Positions 1-6,220 of a DNA stretch of 7,063 nucleotides are shown here, piece by piece. The notes beneath the pieces are model-generated. The model ran no database searches. It was given only the letters and a program-made list of their open reading frames with translations, and had not been told where the DNA came from. The position numbers and the translations under genes are program-made. Where the stretch lies: NCBI GenBank assembly GCA_947581745.1, contig CANPVW010000080.1, positions 1 to 7,063 on the forward strand, given 5' to 3'. The stretch comes from Candidatus Benthicola azotiphorus (GTDB taxonomy: Bacteria > Gemmatimonadota > Gemmatimonadetes > Palauibacterales > Palauibacteraceae). How positions within the stretch are numbered: the stretch's first letter is position 1; every line of letters begins with the position of its first letter.

Positions 1-282
1 TCCGTCGGCGGCTCCGAGGCCCAGGAAGATCGGACTCGAGTTCTCAACGGGGCGCCCGGGGATCTCGGAGCGATCCAGCCACGCCAGGCGCGGTGCAGCA
101 TCGCCGGCGACGAGAGGATCGAAGGAGCGGAACGGCAGGTACCGCGCCCCCGGGGCGGAGCGCATGGCTCTCATCCTGTCCGGATCGCTCCTCAGCGCCG
201 CAGCGCGGTCCAGGTCCCCGCCGGCGAAGACGTGGACGACCGGCGGTTGTAGCGATCTCGACGGATCCACGGTCCTCTGCAT
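1..282 (-). CDS. nudC: NADH/NAD+ pyrophosphatase NudC, N-terminal fragment (runs off left edge)
   Basis: NudC enzymes are Nudix hydrolases that split NAD(H) into NMN(H) and AMP, and some remove NAD caps from RNA. Only the first 94 codons are in the window. The reading frame is open to the left edge and shows the NUDIX-like N-terminal domain. VFAGGDLDRAAALRSDP (about residues 18-34) is the family's FAG-x-x-LDRA-x-x-LR block. GARYLPF (45-51), RLAWL (65-69) and PIFLGLG (84-90) follow in the expected order. The zinc ribbon and the Nudix box would lie outside the window, so catalytic competence cannot be judged. The start is uncertain. The ATG at 282-280 has an AGGAGG only one base upstream, which is too close for normal use. 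A GTG four codons later (270-268) lies 13 bases from that AGGAGG. The gene is divergent from the channel gene. Family assignment rests on remembered motif similarity. Confidence 0.8.
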   Translation of the reverse strand, partial: MQRTVDPSRSLQPPVVHVFAGGDLDRAAALRSDPDRMRAMRSAPGARYLPFRSFDPLVAGDAAPRLAWLDRSEIPGRPVENSSPIFLGLGAADG

Positions 283-457
283 CCCTCCTTGGAGCTTCGG
301 GGCGACAACGCCAGCACCCGAGAATAGGTGCAACCTCACCGGGGCTTCAAGGCCTCTCCGACCCGACCCTTGCGGCTCTCACGAGCGGCGCGAGATTGGC
401 CCCTGGCCGGACCCGAGGGACGGTTCGGCCCGTATGTCACAGGAAGGGCGCGAGGGA
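283..457. other. Divergent intergenic region between nudC and the MscS-type gene
   Basis: This 175-base region separates two divergent genes and must hold control signals for both. On the - strand a plausible nudC promoter is visible at 321-350. On the + strand I found no convincing -35/-10 pair for the channel gene. Near its start there are purine-rich ribosome-binding candidates, AGGAAGG (441-447) and GAGGGA (452-457). No clear operator palindrome or terminator was seen. Confidence 0.6.
321..350 (-). promoter_or_regulatory. Candidate sigma70-type promoter for nudC
   Basis: Read on the - strand, TTGAAG (350-345, -35, 4 of 6 consensus) is followed after 18 bases by TATTCT (326-321, -10, 4 of 6). 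Transcription would start near 314 and give a leader of about 30 bases before the nudC ATG. This is one of the few AT-richer spots in the divergent gap. It is a motif match only. Confidence 0.4.
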
Positions 458-1579
458 ATGGACGTTCTCAGACAGGTCGTGTTCGGAAACGAGGTGGGGG
501 CCTGGCTGATCGCCATCGGCGTCGGGTTCGGCACGGCCGGTGCCTTGAGGATCCTGCTGCCCGCGGCCATTCGTCGTGTCGGACGCCTGGCGAAGGACAC
601 CCGGAACCAGATCGATGACGCCATCGTCGCCGCGGCCGGTGCGACGCGCGGCTTCTTCTATCTGGTGGCCGGCGCCTATGTGGGCCTGAGGTTCATCGAG
701 GCACCCGCCGCAATCGAGGGAATCCTGAACGAAGTCGTGGCGACCGCGGTCCTCCTGCAGATGGCCATCTGGGGCGTCTGCGGATTCAGGGCGCTCCTGG
801 ACGGCATGAGGCACGAGCGATACGCAGATGATCCAGAGGTCGCCACCTCGTTTCACCTGATTCGCGTCGTCGGAACCGCGGCGATCTGGTTCCTCGCGCT
901 CCTGTTCGTCCTGCAGGCCTGGGGTATCAACGTCACGGCGCTCGTGACGGGTCTCGGGATCACCGGCATCGCCGTGGCCCTGGCCGTCCAGAGCATCCTG
1001 GCCGATCTGTTCGCGTCACTCTCGATCATCTTCGACAAGCCGTTTCTCGTCGGTGATTTCCTCGCGATCGACGACTACCTCGGAGCCGTCGAGAAGATCG
1101 GGCTGAAGACGACGCAGCTGAGGAGCATGTCGGGTGAGCAGCTCGTGTTCTCGAACAGCGATCTCCTGAAGAGCCGCATCCGCAACTACGGGCGCATGGC
1201 GCACCGGCGCGTCGCATTCGGCTTCGGCATCGTATACGAGACGAACCCGGACCTCGTCGCCCGGATCCCGACCTGGGTGCGGGAGATCATCGAGACCGAG
1301 GAGGTGACACGTTTCGACCGGTGCCACTTCAAGCGGCTCGGTGACTGGGCCCTCGAGTTCGAGACGGTGTACTTCGTGGTCGTCCCCGACTATGCCGTGT
1401 TCATGGACGTGCAGCAGCGAGTCAACCTGGCCCTCATGCGACGGCTCGGCGAGGCCGGAGTCGACTTCGCCTATCCGACGCAACTGCAGTACGAGCGCCG
1501 ATTGGACGCCCCGCCGGCGGAGCGTGGATCAGACGGAGTGCGTTCCAGCGCGGTTGACGCTTCCGGGGACCAGGTGTAA
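458..1579 (+). CDS. MscS-family mechanosensitive ion channel
   Basis: Small-conductance mechanosensitive channels open under membrane tension and release solutes during hypo-osmotic shock. The 373-residue protein has hydrophobic segments at about 15-38, 65-80, 92-112 and 134-156. A Gly/Ala-rich pore helix follows (about 159-191, containing GLGITGIAVALAVQ), then the conserved FDKPF..GDF motif (192-201) that leads into the cytosolic beta domain. SGEQLVFSNSDLL and RIRNY (225-244) are typical of the soluble vestibule of a widespread bacterial MscS subgroup. The last ~30 residues are polar and probably disordered. The frame is open further upstream (ATG at 164 and 434). The ATG at 458 gives an N-terminus (M-x-V-L...GN...W) that I recall as typical of this subgroup, and AGGAAGG lies 10 bases upstream. 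Longer forms would overlap nudC antisense and add a low-complexity Arg/Pro/Ser extension. The gene is probably transcribed separately from prs. Confidence 0.92.
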   Translation: MDVLRQVVFGNEVGAWLIAIGVGFGTAGALRILLPAAIRRVGRLAKDTRNQIDDAIVAAAGATRGFFYLVAGAYVGLRFIEAPAAIEGILNEVVATAVLLQMAIWGVCGFRALLDGMRHERYADDPEVATSFHLIRVVGTAAIWFLALLFVLQAWGINVTALVTGLGITGIAVALAVQSILADLFASLSIIFDKPFLVGDFLAIDDYLGAVEKIGLKTTQLRSMSGEQLVFSNSDLLKSRIRNYGRMAHRRVAFGFGIVYETNPDLVARIPTWVREIIETEEVTRFDRCHFKRLGDWALEFETVYFVVVPDYAVFMDVQQRVNLALMRRLGEAGVDFAYPTQLQYERRLDAPPAERGSDGVRSSAVDASGDQV

Positions 1580-1582
1580 CAT
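1554..1582 (+). promoter_or_regulatory. Sigma70-type promoter for the prs gene run
   Basis: TTGACG (1554-1559, 5 of 6 consensus) is followed by a 17-base spacer and TAACAT (1577-1582, 4 of 6). The -35 lies in the last codons of the channel gene and the -10 begins at its TAA stop (1577-1579). Transcription would start near 1589, giving a leader of about 45 bases before prs. It is the best housekeeping-type promoter match I see in this GC-rich window, and its position is right to drive prs-rplY-pth and possibly the genes beyond. Confidence 0.55.
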
Positions 1583-1633
1583 ACGCGGCTGTTTTCGGGA
1601 CGTTCACCACGCTGCGCACGGAGCGAGGCGGGC

Positions 1634-2593
1634 ATGACGGAATTGTCGGCCACCGGGACGCCCATGATGGTGCTCACGGGCACGGCGAACCCGGCCCTCG
1701 CCGCGAGAATCGCGGAAGAGCTGGATCGGCCGCTGTGTGAGGTGACGGTCAAGCGCTTCGCGGACGGGGAGATCTTCGTTCGCATAGACGAGAACGTGCG
1801 GGGGCGGGACGTGTTCGTGATCCAGTCCACGAATCCCCCGGCGGAGAACATACTGGAGCTGCTGCTCCTGATCGATGCCGCGAAGCGGGCGTCGGCCGCG
1901 CGCGTCACGGCCGTCGTGCCGTATTTCGGCTACGCGCGCCAGGACCGCAAGGACCAGCCGCGCGTGTCGATCGCCGGAAAGCTCTTGGCAAATCTGATCG
2001 TGGCGGCGGGCGCCGATCGACTGATCACGATCGATTTTCATCAGCACCAGTTACAGGGGTTCTTCGACATCCCGGTGGACCATCTGTACGCGGCACCCGT
2101 GTTCATGACCCACTACGAGGGAATGAGCAGGGAGGACCTCGTGGTGGTAGCCACGGACGTGGGTGCGGCCAAGATGGCGCGGGGATACGCCAAGCGATTG
2201 GGTGCCGGCCTCGCGATCATGGACAAGCGGCGTCCCAGTCCGAACGAGGCTGAGGTCCTGAACGTCGTCGGAGACGTGGAGGGCAAACGGTGCATCATCT
2301 CGGACGACATGGTGGACACGGCCGGAACCATGGCCAACGCGGCGGTCGCATTGCGCGAACGGGGAGCTCGTGAGGTATACGCGATCGCGACGCACGCGCT
2401 CCTCTCCGGCCCGGCGGTCGAGAGACTGAATGGCGCGAATCTGATGGAGATGGCCGTCACGGATACGATCGCCATCTCGGAGGAGAAGAGCGCGAATCTG
2501 CGGAACCTGAAGACGGTCTCCGTGGCGAGCCTGCTCGCCAGGGCCATAGAGAGCACACATTACAATCGTTCGGTGAGCAAGCTGTTCACCTGA
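1634..2593 (+). CDS. prs: Ribose-phosphate pyrophosphokinase (PRPP synthetase)
   Basis: Prs transfers pyrophosphate from ATP to ribose 5-phosphate in the cytosol. The product, PRPP, is the precursor for purines, pyrimidines, NAD, histidine and tryptophan. The 319-residue protein is of normal class I length. Motifs in order are RFADGEIFVRI (41-51), the ATP-site block PYFGYARQDRK (96-106), IDFHQHQLQGFFDIPVDH (133-150) with the metal-site His136, KRRP (198-201) in the region after the catalytic flexible loop, and the PRPP-binding loop DDMVDTAGT (224-232). The His136 block reads DFHQHQLQG, where many homologues have D-L/F-H-A-x-Q-I-Q-G, a mild variant. Internal Mets 11 and 12 (1664, 1667) would also give a normal N-terminus (MMVLTGTANP). 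The 1634 ATG has only a weak purine-rich SD (GCGAGGCGGG), so the start is not settled. It is first in its run, behind the promoter at 1554-1582. Confidence 0.97.
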   Translation: MTELSATGTPMMVLTGTANPALAARIAEELDRPLCEVTVKRFADGEIFVRIDENVRGRDVFVIQSTNPPAENILELLLLIDAAKRASAARVTAVVPYFGYARQDRKDQPRVSIAGKLLANLIVAAGADRLITIDFHQHQLQGFFDIPVDHLYAAPVFMTHYEGMSREDLVVVATDVGAAKMARGYAKRLGAGLAIMDKRRPSPNEAEVLNVVGDVEGKRCIISDDMVDTAGTMANAAVALRERGAREVYAIATHALLSGPAVERLNGANLMEMAVTDTIAISEEKSANLRNLKTVSVASLLARAIESTHYNRSVSKLFT

Positions 2594-2656
2594 CACGACT
2601 TCACGAAGCACGAACAAAGATGCCGGACCGGGCGGGACGGCGCGCGAGGATCACAG
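2594..2656 (+). other. prs-rplY spacer with the rplY ribosome-binding site
   Basis: This 63-base gap shows no convincing promoter or terminator, so read-through from prs is expected. GAGGA at 2646-2650 sits 6 bases before the rplY ATG (2657) and fixes that start. Confidence 0.6.
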
Positions 2657-3325
2657 ATGAGTGAGCAGGTGGTACTCCAGGTCGAGACGAGGAGCGAGAC
2701 GGGGAAGGGCGCCGTGCGCCGGATCAGGGCCAGCGGCAAGATCCCGGGAAACGTGTACGGTCACGGCTCCGAGTCGCTCGCCGTGCAGGCGGATGAGCTC
2801 CAGTTCAGGGCCCTGATCAGCAGGATTTCGGCGGAGAACACGCTGATCGATCTCAAAGTCGGCGATGCCGATCCCAAGCAGGTCCTGATCCGGGAAATTC
2901 AGCGGCATCCTTACAGGTCGACGATCCTTCACGTCGATTTCTTCGAGATCACCGCGGGCGAGAAGATCCGGGTCGATGTGCCGGTGCGCCTCGAGGGTAA
3001 CCCGATCGGCGTTCGAAACGGGGGCATCCTCCAGGTGATCCGGTACGAGCTGGAGGTCGAGTGCCTGCCGAAGGACATCCCGTCCTCGTTCCGGGCCGAC
3101 ATATCGGGAATGCAGATCGGCGATTCGCTGCACATCGGGGATCTCGACACGGGCGACGTCATGGTTCTGGAGGACGACAGCCTCACGGTGTGCACGGTCG
3201 TGCACCCGAAGGTGGTTGCCGTTGAAGGGGCCGAGGAAGAGGAAGAGATGGCCGAGCTCGGGGAGATGGTCGAGCCCGAGGTGATCACGGCCCGCGGCGA
3301 CGACGGGGAATCCGAGGACGAGTAG
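2657..3325 (+). CDS. rplY: 50S ribosomal protein L25, long CTC/TL5 form
   Basis: L25 binds 5S rRNA in the central protuberance of the large subunit. The 222-residue protein is the two-domain form (general stress protein CTC / Thermus TL5) rather than the ~95-residue enterobacterial form. Residues about 5-95 are the 5S-binding beta-barrel, with the TGKGAVRRIRASGKIPGNVYG block near the N-terminus and REIQRHPYRSTILHVDFFEI at its end. Residues about 100-188 form the TL5 C-terminal domain (VPVRLEGNPIGVRNGGILQV..., then DIPSSFRADISG...GDSLHIGDL). From residue 190 there is a 33-residue, strongly acidic, probably disordered tail with five consecutive Glu and ending GESEDE. Acidic tails are common in this form. 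The start is fixed by GAGGA 6 bases upstream. The gene sits between prs and pth, the usual order. Confidence 0.96.
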   Translation: MSEQVVLQVETRSETGKGAVRRIRASGKIPGNVYGHGSESLAVQADELQFRALISRISAENTLIDLKVGDADPKQVLIREIQRHPYRSTILHVDFFEITAGEKIRVDVPVRLEGNPIGVRNGGILQVIRYELEVECLPKDIPSSFRADISGMQIGDSLHIGDLDTGDVMVLEDDSLTVCTVVHPKVVAVEGAEEEEEMAELGEMVEPEVITARGDDGESEDE

Positions 3326-3343
3326 TTCGAGCCGGGCGGACGG

Positions 3344-3913
3344 ATGAAGCTCGTCCTGGGCCTCGGAAATCCGGGCGACCGGTATCGCGACACACGGCAC
3401 AACGTGGGCTGGTGGCTGGCCGATCACCTGGCAACGCGCTGGTCGCTTGGCCCCTTCCGACGGTCGGGCCCGGAGCAATCGGTCGATGGGCGCGTGAACG
3501 GCCGGGACGTCCGAATCGTCAAACCGCTGACTTACATGAACCGGAGTGGCGGGGTGCTGGAGAGGTACCTCTCCGTTCCCGGCTTCCGGTTCGAGGAGGA
3601 CCTGGTCGTTCTCGTGGACGACGTCGCGCTACCTCCCGGCCGGAACAGGATCAGGGGCAGGGGTTCGGCGGGCGGTCACAACGGCCTGGTCTCGGTCGAG
3701 GAAGCGCTCGGCAGCACCGAGTATGCGCGGCTGAGAATCGGGGTCGGCGAGCCCGCCGGGCGGGACGCGGGCCTGGTGGACTGGGTGCTGGGCGCTCCTT
3801 CGCCGAGCGACGAGGAGTCGATCCTGGCACAGTTCGGCAGGCTGGCTCTGACCGTCGAGCTCTGGATGACAGACGGGGTGGATTCCGCCATGAACGCGCT
3901 CAACAGGGCGTGA
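3344..3913 (+). CDS. pth: Peptidyl-tRNA hydrolase
   Basis: Pth cleaves the ester bond of peptidyl-tRNAs that drop off ribosomes, which recycles the tRNA. It is usually essential. The 189-residue length is typical. The family residues are all visible: GLGNPG with Asn9, TRHNVGWW with catalytic His19, KPLTYMNRSG with Asn66, VDDVALPPG with Asp92, and GSAGGHNGL with Asn113. These match E. coli Asn10, His20, Asn68, Asp93 and Asn114. The ATG lies 18 bases after the rplY stop, with only a weak SD-like GGGCGGA just upstream, so translational coupling to rplY is likely. No defect is seen. Confidence 0.97.
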   Translation: MKLVLGLGNPGDRYRDTRHNVGWWLADHLATRWSLGPFRRSGPEQSVDGRVNGRDVRIVKPLTYMNRSGGVLERYLSVPGFRFEEDLVVLVDDVALPPGRNRIRGRGSAGGHNGLVSVEEALGSTEYARLRIGVGEPAGRDAGLVDWVLGAPSPSDEESILAQFGRLALTVELWMTDGVDSAMNALNRA

Positions 3914-3933
3914 CGGCGGACCTTGTGACGGTA

Positions 3934-3944
3934 ACGGATGACAG
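3934..3944 (+). repeat. 11-base motif ACGGATGACAG, copy 1 (hppA leader)
   Basis: ACGGATGACAG occurs here just before the hppA SD and again in the rpsF leader (6162-6172). The copies are identical over 11 bases and both lie in intergenic leaders. Confidence 0.5.
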
Positions 3945-3950
3945 GAGAGG
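3943..3950 (+). promoter_or_regulatory. Ribosome-binding site of hppA (supports a GTG start)
   Basis: AGGAGAGG ends 6 bases before the GTG at 3957. This supports the GTG start over the out-of-frame ATG at 3938. Confidence 0.8.
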
Positions 3951-3956
3951 CTTTTC

Positions 3957-6083
3957 GTGGAGCATTGGATGACCTGGGCGCTGTGGAGCGGGCTTGGCGG
4001 CCTGGTGTTCTCGCTGCTGATGTACGTCTACGTCAGGCGTCAGTCGGCTGGAAACGAGGTGATGCGCGAGCTCGCGAGTGCCATCCACTCGGGAGCGATG
4101 GCGTTCCTTCGCCGCGAGTACTCCGTGCTGGTCCCGTTCGTTCTCGTGGTCGCTGCGATGCTGTACTGGTTGATCGGGCCCTCATCGGCGGCTGCCTACG
4201 TGTTCGGCGCGGCGTGCTCCATCCTCGCCGGCTTCCTCGGTATGCAGGCGGCGACCAAGGCCAACGTTCGAACGACTGAGGCGGCTCGATCCTCCGGTCA
4301 GGCGAAGGCCCTTCGGGTGGCGTACAGCGGCGGCGCGGTCATGGGCCTCGCGGTTGCCAGCCTGGGACTGGCCGGTCTCGGGGCGGTGCTGCTGATCTTC
4401 AAGCCCGAGACGGTCGGACTTCGATCGTTCGGCGAGATCGTCAGCGGTTTCGCGATGGGCGCCTCCTCGATCGCACTGTTCGCCCGGATCGGTGGCGGGA
4501 TCTACACGAAGGCCGCGGACGTTGGCGCGGACCTGGTCGGCAAGGTGGAGGCGGGCATTCCGGAGGACGATCCGCGGAACCCGGCCACCATAGCGGACAA
4601 CGTGGGCGACAACGTCGGCGACGTCGCCGGCATGGGAGCCGACATCTTCGAGTCCTACGTCGGGTCGATCGTCGCGACGATCGTGCTGGGCGTCATGGTC
4701 GCCACAATCGAACCGGACCGGCGACTCGCAGCCGTGGCGCTTCCGCTCCTGTACGCGATGATCGGGCTGGCCGCCTCGGTGGTCGGCGTTCTGTCGATGC
4801 GCGTCCTCGAGAAGATGAACCCGGCAGCGGCCCTGCGGAACACGACCTTCGTGGGGGCGGTCCTGTTCTGGCTCGGCGCCTACTTCGTGACCGTGCGTCT
4901 CGACGTGTTCGCCGGGTCTACGGAGCAGTTCTGGTCCTGGGGCAACCCGGCCGCTGGGCCCTTCTGGGCCATGCTGTTCGGCTCCCTGTGCGGCATCGCG
5001 ATCGGCCTGGTAACCGAGTATTACACGGCCGGCAGACCGGTGCGCGCGATCGCGGCCGCGTCGGAGACGGGAGCGGCGACCAACATCATCACCGGCCTCG
5101 CGGTGGGAATGGAGTCCGTCGCCCTTCCGCTGCTTCTCATCTGCGCGGCGATCTTCTTCGCCTTTCAATTCGCCGGCCTGTACGGCATCGGAATCGCGGC
5201 GGTCGGAATGCTCGCCACGGTAGGCGTGACGATGACGGTCGACGCCTACGGGCCGATCGCCGACAACGCGGGCGGGATCTCGGAGATGTCCGGGCTCGGA
5301 CCGGACGTGAGGGCGATCACCGACCGGCTGGACGCCCTGGGCAACACGACGGCGGCGATCGGCAAGGGCTTCGCCATCGGCTCGGCGGCCCTGACGGCCC
5401 TGGCGCTGTTCTCGGCGTACGCCAACGCGGTCGGTCTTACGGAGACCGGAATCAACATAGTGAATCCCCTCGTCGTCATCGGGGTGTTCATCGGTGGAAT
5501 CACCCCCTTCTTCATTGCCTCGCTCACCATGACGGCGGTAGGGCGGGCGGCTGCGGGAATGGTCGCCGAGGTGCGCCGGCAGTTTCGCGAGATCGAGGGG
5601 CTGATGGAGGGAACCGCGAAGCCGGATTCGGCCCGCTGCGTGGACATTTCAACCCGCGCGGCACTCAGAGAGATGGTGATTCCGGGCGTGACGGCGATCA
5701 TGGTGCCGATCATCGTGGGGAGATTCCTGGGCGTCGAGGCCCTGGGCGGTCTGCTGGCCGGTGCCACTCTGTCGGGCGTCCTGCTGGCCCTGTTCATGGC
5801 CAACGCCGGCGGTGCGTGGGACAACGCCAAGAAGTACATCGAGGGTGGCGCACTCGGCGGTAAGGGATCCGAACCGCACAAGGCAGCGGTCGTCGGAGAC
5901 ACGGTGGGCGATCCGTTCAAGGACACCTCCGGGCCGTCGATGAACATCGTGATCAAGCTGATCAGCGTCGTGTCGCTGGTTCTGGCGCCGTGGTTCGCGC
6001 GAGTTCACGGGCGGGTGATCATGGACGCTGGAGTGACGGACGTCCTGCGGGAGCTGGTCGCCTGGACTCATTTCCTGCGATAG
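3957..6083 (+). CDS. hppA: Membrane ion-translocating pyrophosphatase, K+-dependent type (probable Na+ pump)
   Basis: These multi-pass membrane enzymes hydrolyse cytosolic pyrophosphate and pump H+ and/or Na+ outward. At 708 residues it is full length and very hydrophobic; the family has about 16 membrane helices. Catalytic segments are intact: DVGADLVGKVEAGIPEDDPR (188-207), ADNVGDNVGDVAGMGAD (213-229), a second metal-binding cluster near 430 (DAYGPIADNAGG), and near the C-terminus NAGGAWDNAKKYIE and GDTVGDPFKDTSGPS. GNTTAAIGKG (462-471) has Ala466 and Gly469, the pattern of K+-dependent enzymes; K+-independent H+ pumps have Lys at the first site. FESYVGS (231-237) has Glu232 where Na+ pumps carry their gate Glu, unlike the plant FGSYAES form. 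This suggests a K+-stimulated Na+ pump or dual Na+/H+ pump. Ion choice is inferred, not proven. It starts with GTG, 43 bases after pth, and is probably cotranscribed. Confidence 0.95.
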   Translation: MEHWMTWALWSGLGGLVFSLLMYVYVRRQSAGNEVMRELASAIHSGAMAFLRREYSVLVPFVLVVAAMLYWLIGPSSAAAYVFGAACSILAGFLGMQAATKANVRTTEAARSSGQAKALRVAYSGGAVMGLAVASLGLAGLGAVLLIFKPETVGLRSFGEIVSGFAMGASSIALFARIGGGIYTKAADVGADLVGKVEAGIPEDDPRNPATIADNVGDNVGDVAGMGADIFESYVGSIVATIVLGVMVATIEPDRRLAAVALPLLYAMIGLAASVVGVLSMRVLEKMNPAAALRNTTFVGAVLFWLGAYFVTVRLDVFAGSTEQFWSWGNPAAGPFWAMLFGSLCGIAIGLVTEYYTAGRPVRAIAAASETGAATNIITGLAVGMESVALPLLLICAAIFFAFQFAGLYGIGIAAVGMLATVGVTMTVDAYGPIADNAGGISEMSGLGPDVRAITDRLDALGNTTAAIGKGFAIGSAALTALALFSAYANAVGLTETGINIVNPLVVIGVFIGGITPFFIASLTMTAVGRAAAGMVAEVRRQFREIEGLMEGTAKPDSARCVDISTRAALREMVIPGVTAIMVPIIVGRFLGVEALGGLLAGATLSGVLLALFMANAGGAWDNAKKYIEGGALGGKGSEPHKAAVVGDTVGDPFKDTSGPSMNIVIKLISVVSLVLAPWFARVHGRVIMDAGVTDVLRELVAWTHFLR

Positions 6084-6093
6084 CGGCGCCGGC

Positions 6094-6122
6094 TTGAACC
6101 TCAGGCGCGTGCCGCATAGCTT
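6094..6122 (+). promoter_or_regulatory. Weak candidate promoter for rpsF-rpsR
   Basis: TTGAAC (6094-6099, 4 of 6) is followed after 17 bases by TAGCTT (6117-6122, 3 of 6). An alternative -10 is CATAGC (6115-6120) at 15-base spacing. It lies just after the hppA stop and would place the whole hairpin leader in the transcript. The match is weak. Confidence 0.25.
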
Positions 6123-6125
6123 GGC

Positions 6126-6153
6126 GGACCGCCTCCGCGAGGAGGACGGGTCC
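6126..6153 (+). other. GC-rich hairpin I in the rpsF leader
   Basis: The arm GGACCGCCTCC (6126-6136) pairs with 6141-6153 around a GCGA tetraloop (6137-6140), giving 11 base pairs with bulges at A6146 and one G near 6150. The loop is of GNRA type. No T-run follows, so it is not a standard intrinsic terminator for hppA. It may be an RNA structure in the leader or a stabilising 3' end. Confidence 0.55.
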
Positions 6154-6161
6154 ACATAGCG

Positions 6162-6172
6162 ACGGATGACAG
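6162..6172 (+). repeat. 11-base motif ACGGATGACAG, copy 2 (rpsF leader)
   Basis: This is the second copy of the motif at 3934-3944. It lies between hairpin I and the CTCCT segment of the rpsF leader. Confidence 0.5.
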
Positions 6173-6180
6173 ATTCTCCT

Positions 6181-6202
6181 GCCGCGGGGGCGTTCCCGCG
6201 GC
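6181..6202 (+). other. Perfect 8-bp hairpin II in the rpsF leader
   Basis: GCCGCGGG (6181-6188) pairs perfectly with CCCGCGGC (6195-6202) across the 6-base loop GGCGTT. It ends 26 bases before the rpsF ATG and is flanked by CTCCT on the 5' side and by ACCGA plus the SD on the 3' side. No T-run follows. Confidence 0.65.
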
Positions 6203-6213
6203 CGACTCAGACC

Positions 6214-6220
6214 GAAGGAG
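6214..6220 (+). promoter_or_regulatory. Ribosome-binding site that decides the rpsF start
   Basis: GAAGGAG ends 8 bases before the ATG at 6229. This selects that ATG over the in-frame ATG at 6166, which has no SD and would add 21 residues foreign to S6. Confidence 0.8.

Noticed and set aside
164..457. N-terminal extension of the MscS channel from the ATG at 164 or 434
   Set aside because: It would overlap nudC on the opposite strand and adds a low-complexity Arg/Pro/Ser segment. The ATG at 458 gives an N-terminus expected for the subgroup.
93..509. 138-residue open frame on the + strand
   Set aside because: It is Arg/Pro/Ser-rich in the manner of a GC-rich frame shadow. It overlaps nudC antisense and the channel start and shows no recognisable domain.
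2651..3478. 275-residue - strand frame opposite rplY and pth
   Set aside because: It is an antisense shadow of two well-supported genes, His/Asp/Arg-rich, with no family motifs.
4182..5168. 328-residue - strand frame opposite hppA
   Set aside because: It is an antisense shadow with extreme Arg/Gly/Asp/His composition. hppA on the + strand is unambiguous.
6126..6202. Intrinsic terminator after hppA
   Set aside because: Both hairpins are stable but neither is followed by a T-run, so a leader RNA structure fits better.
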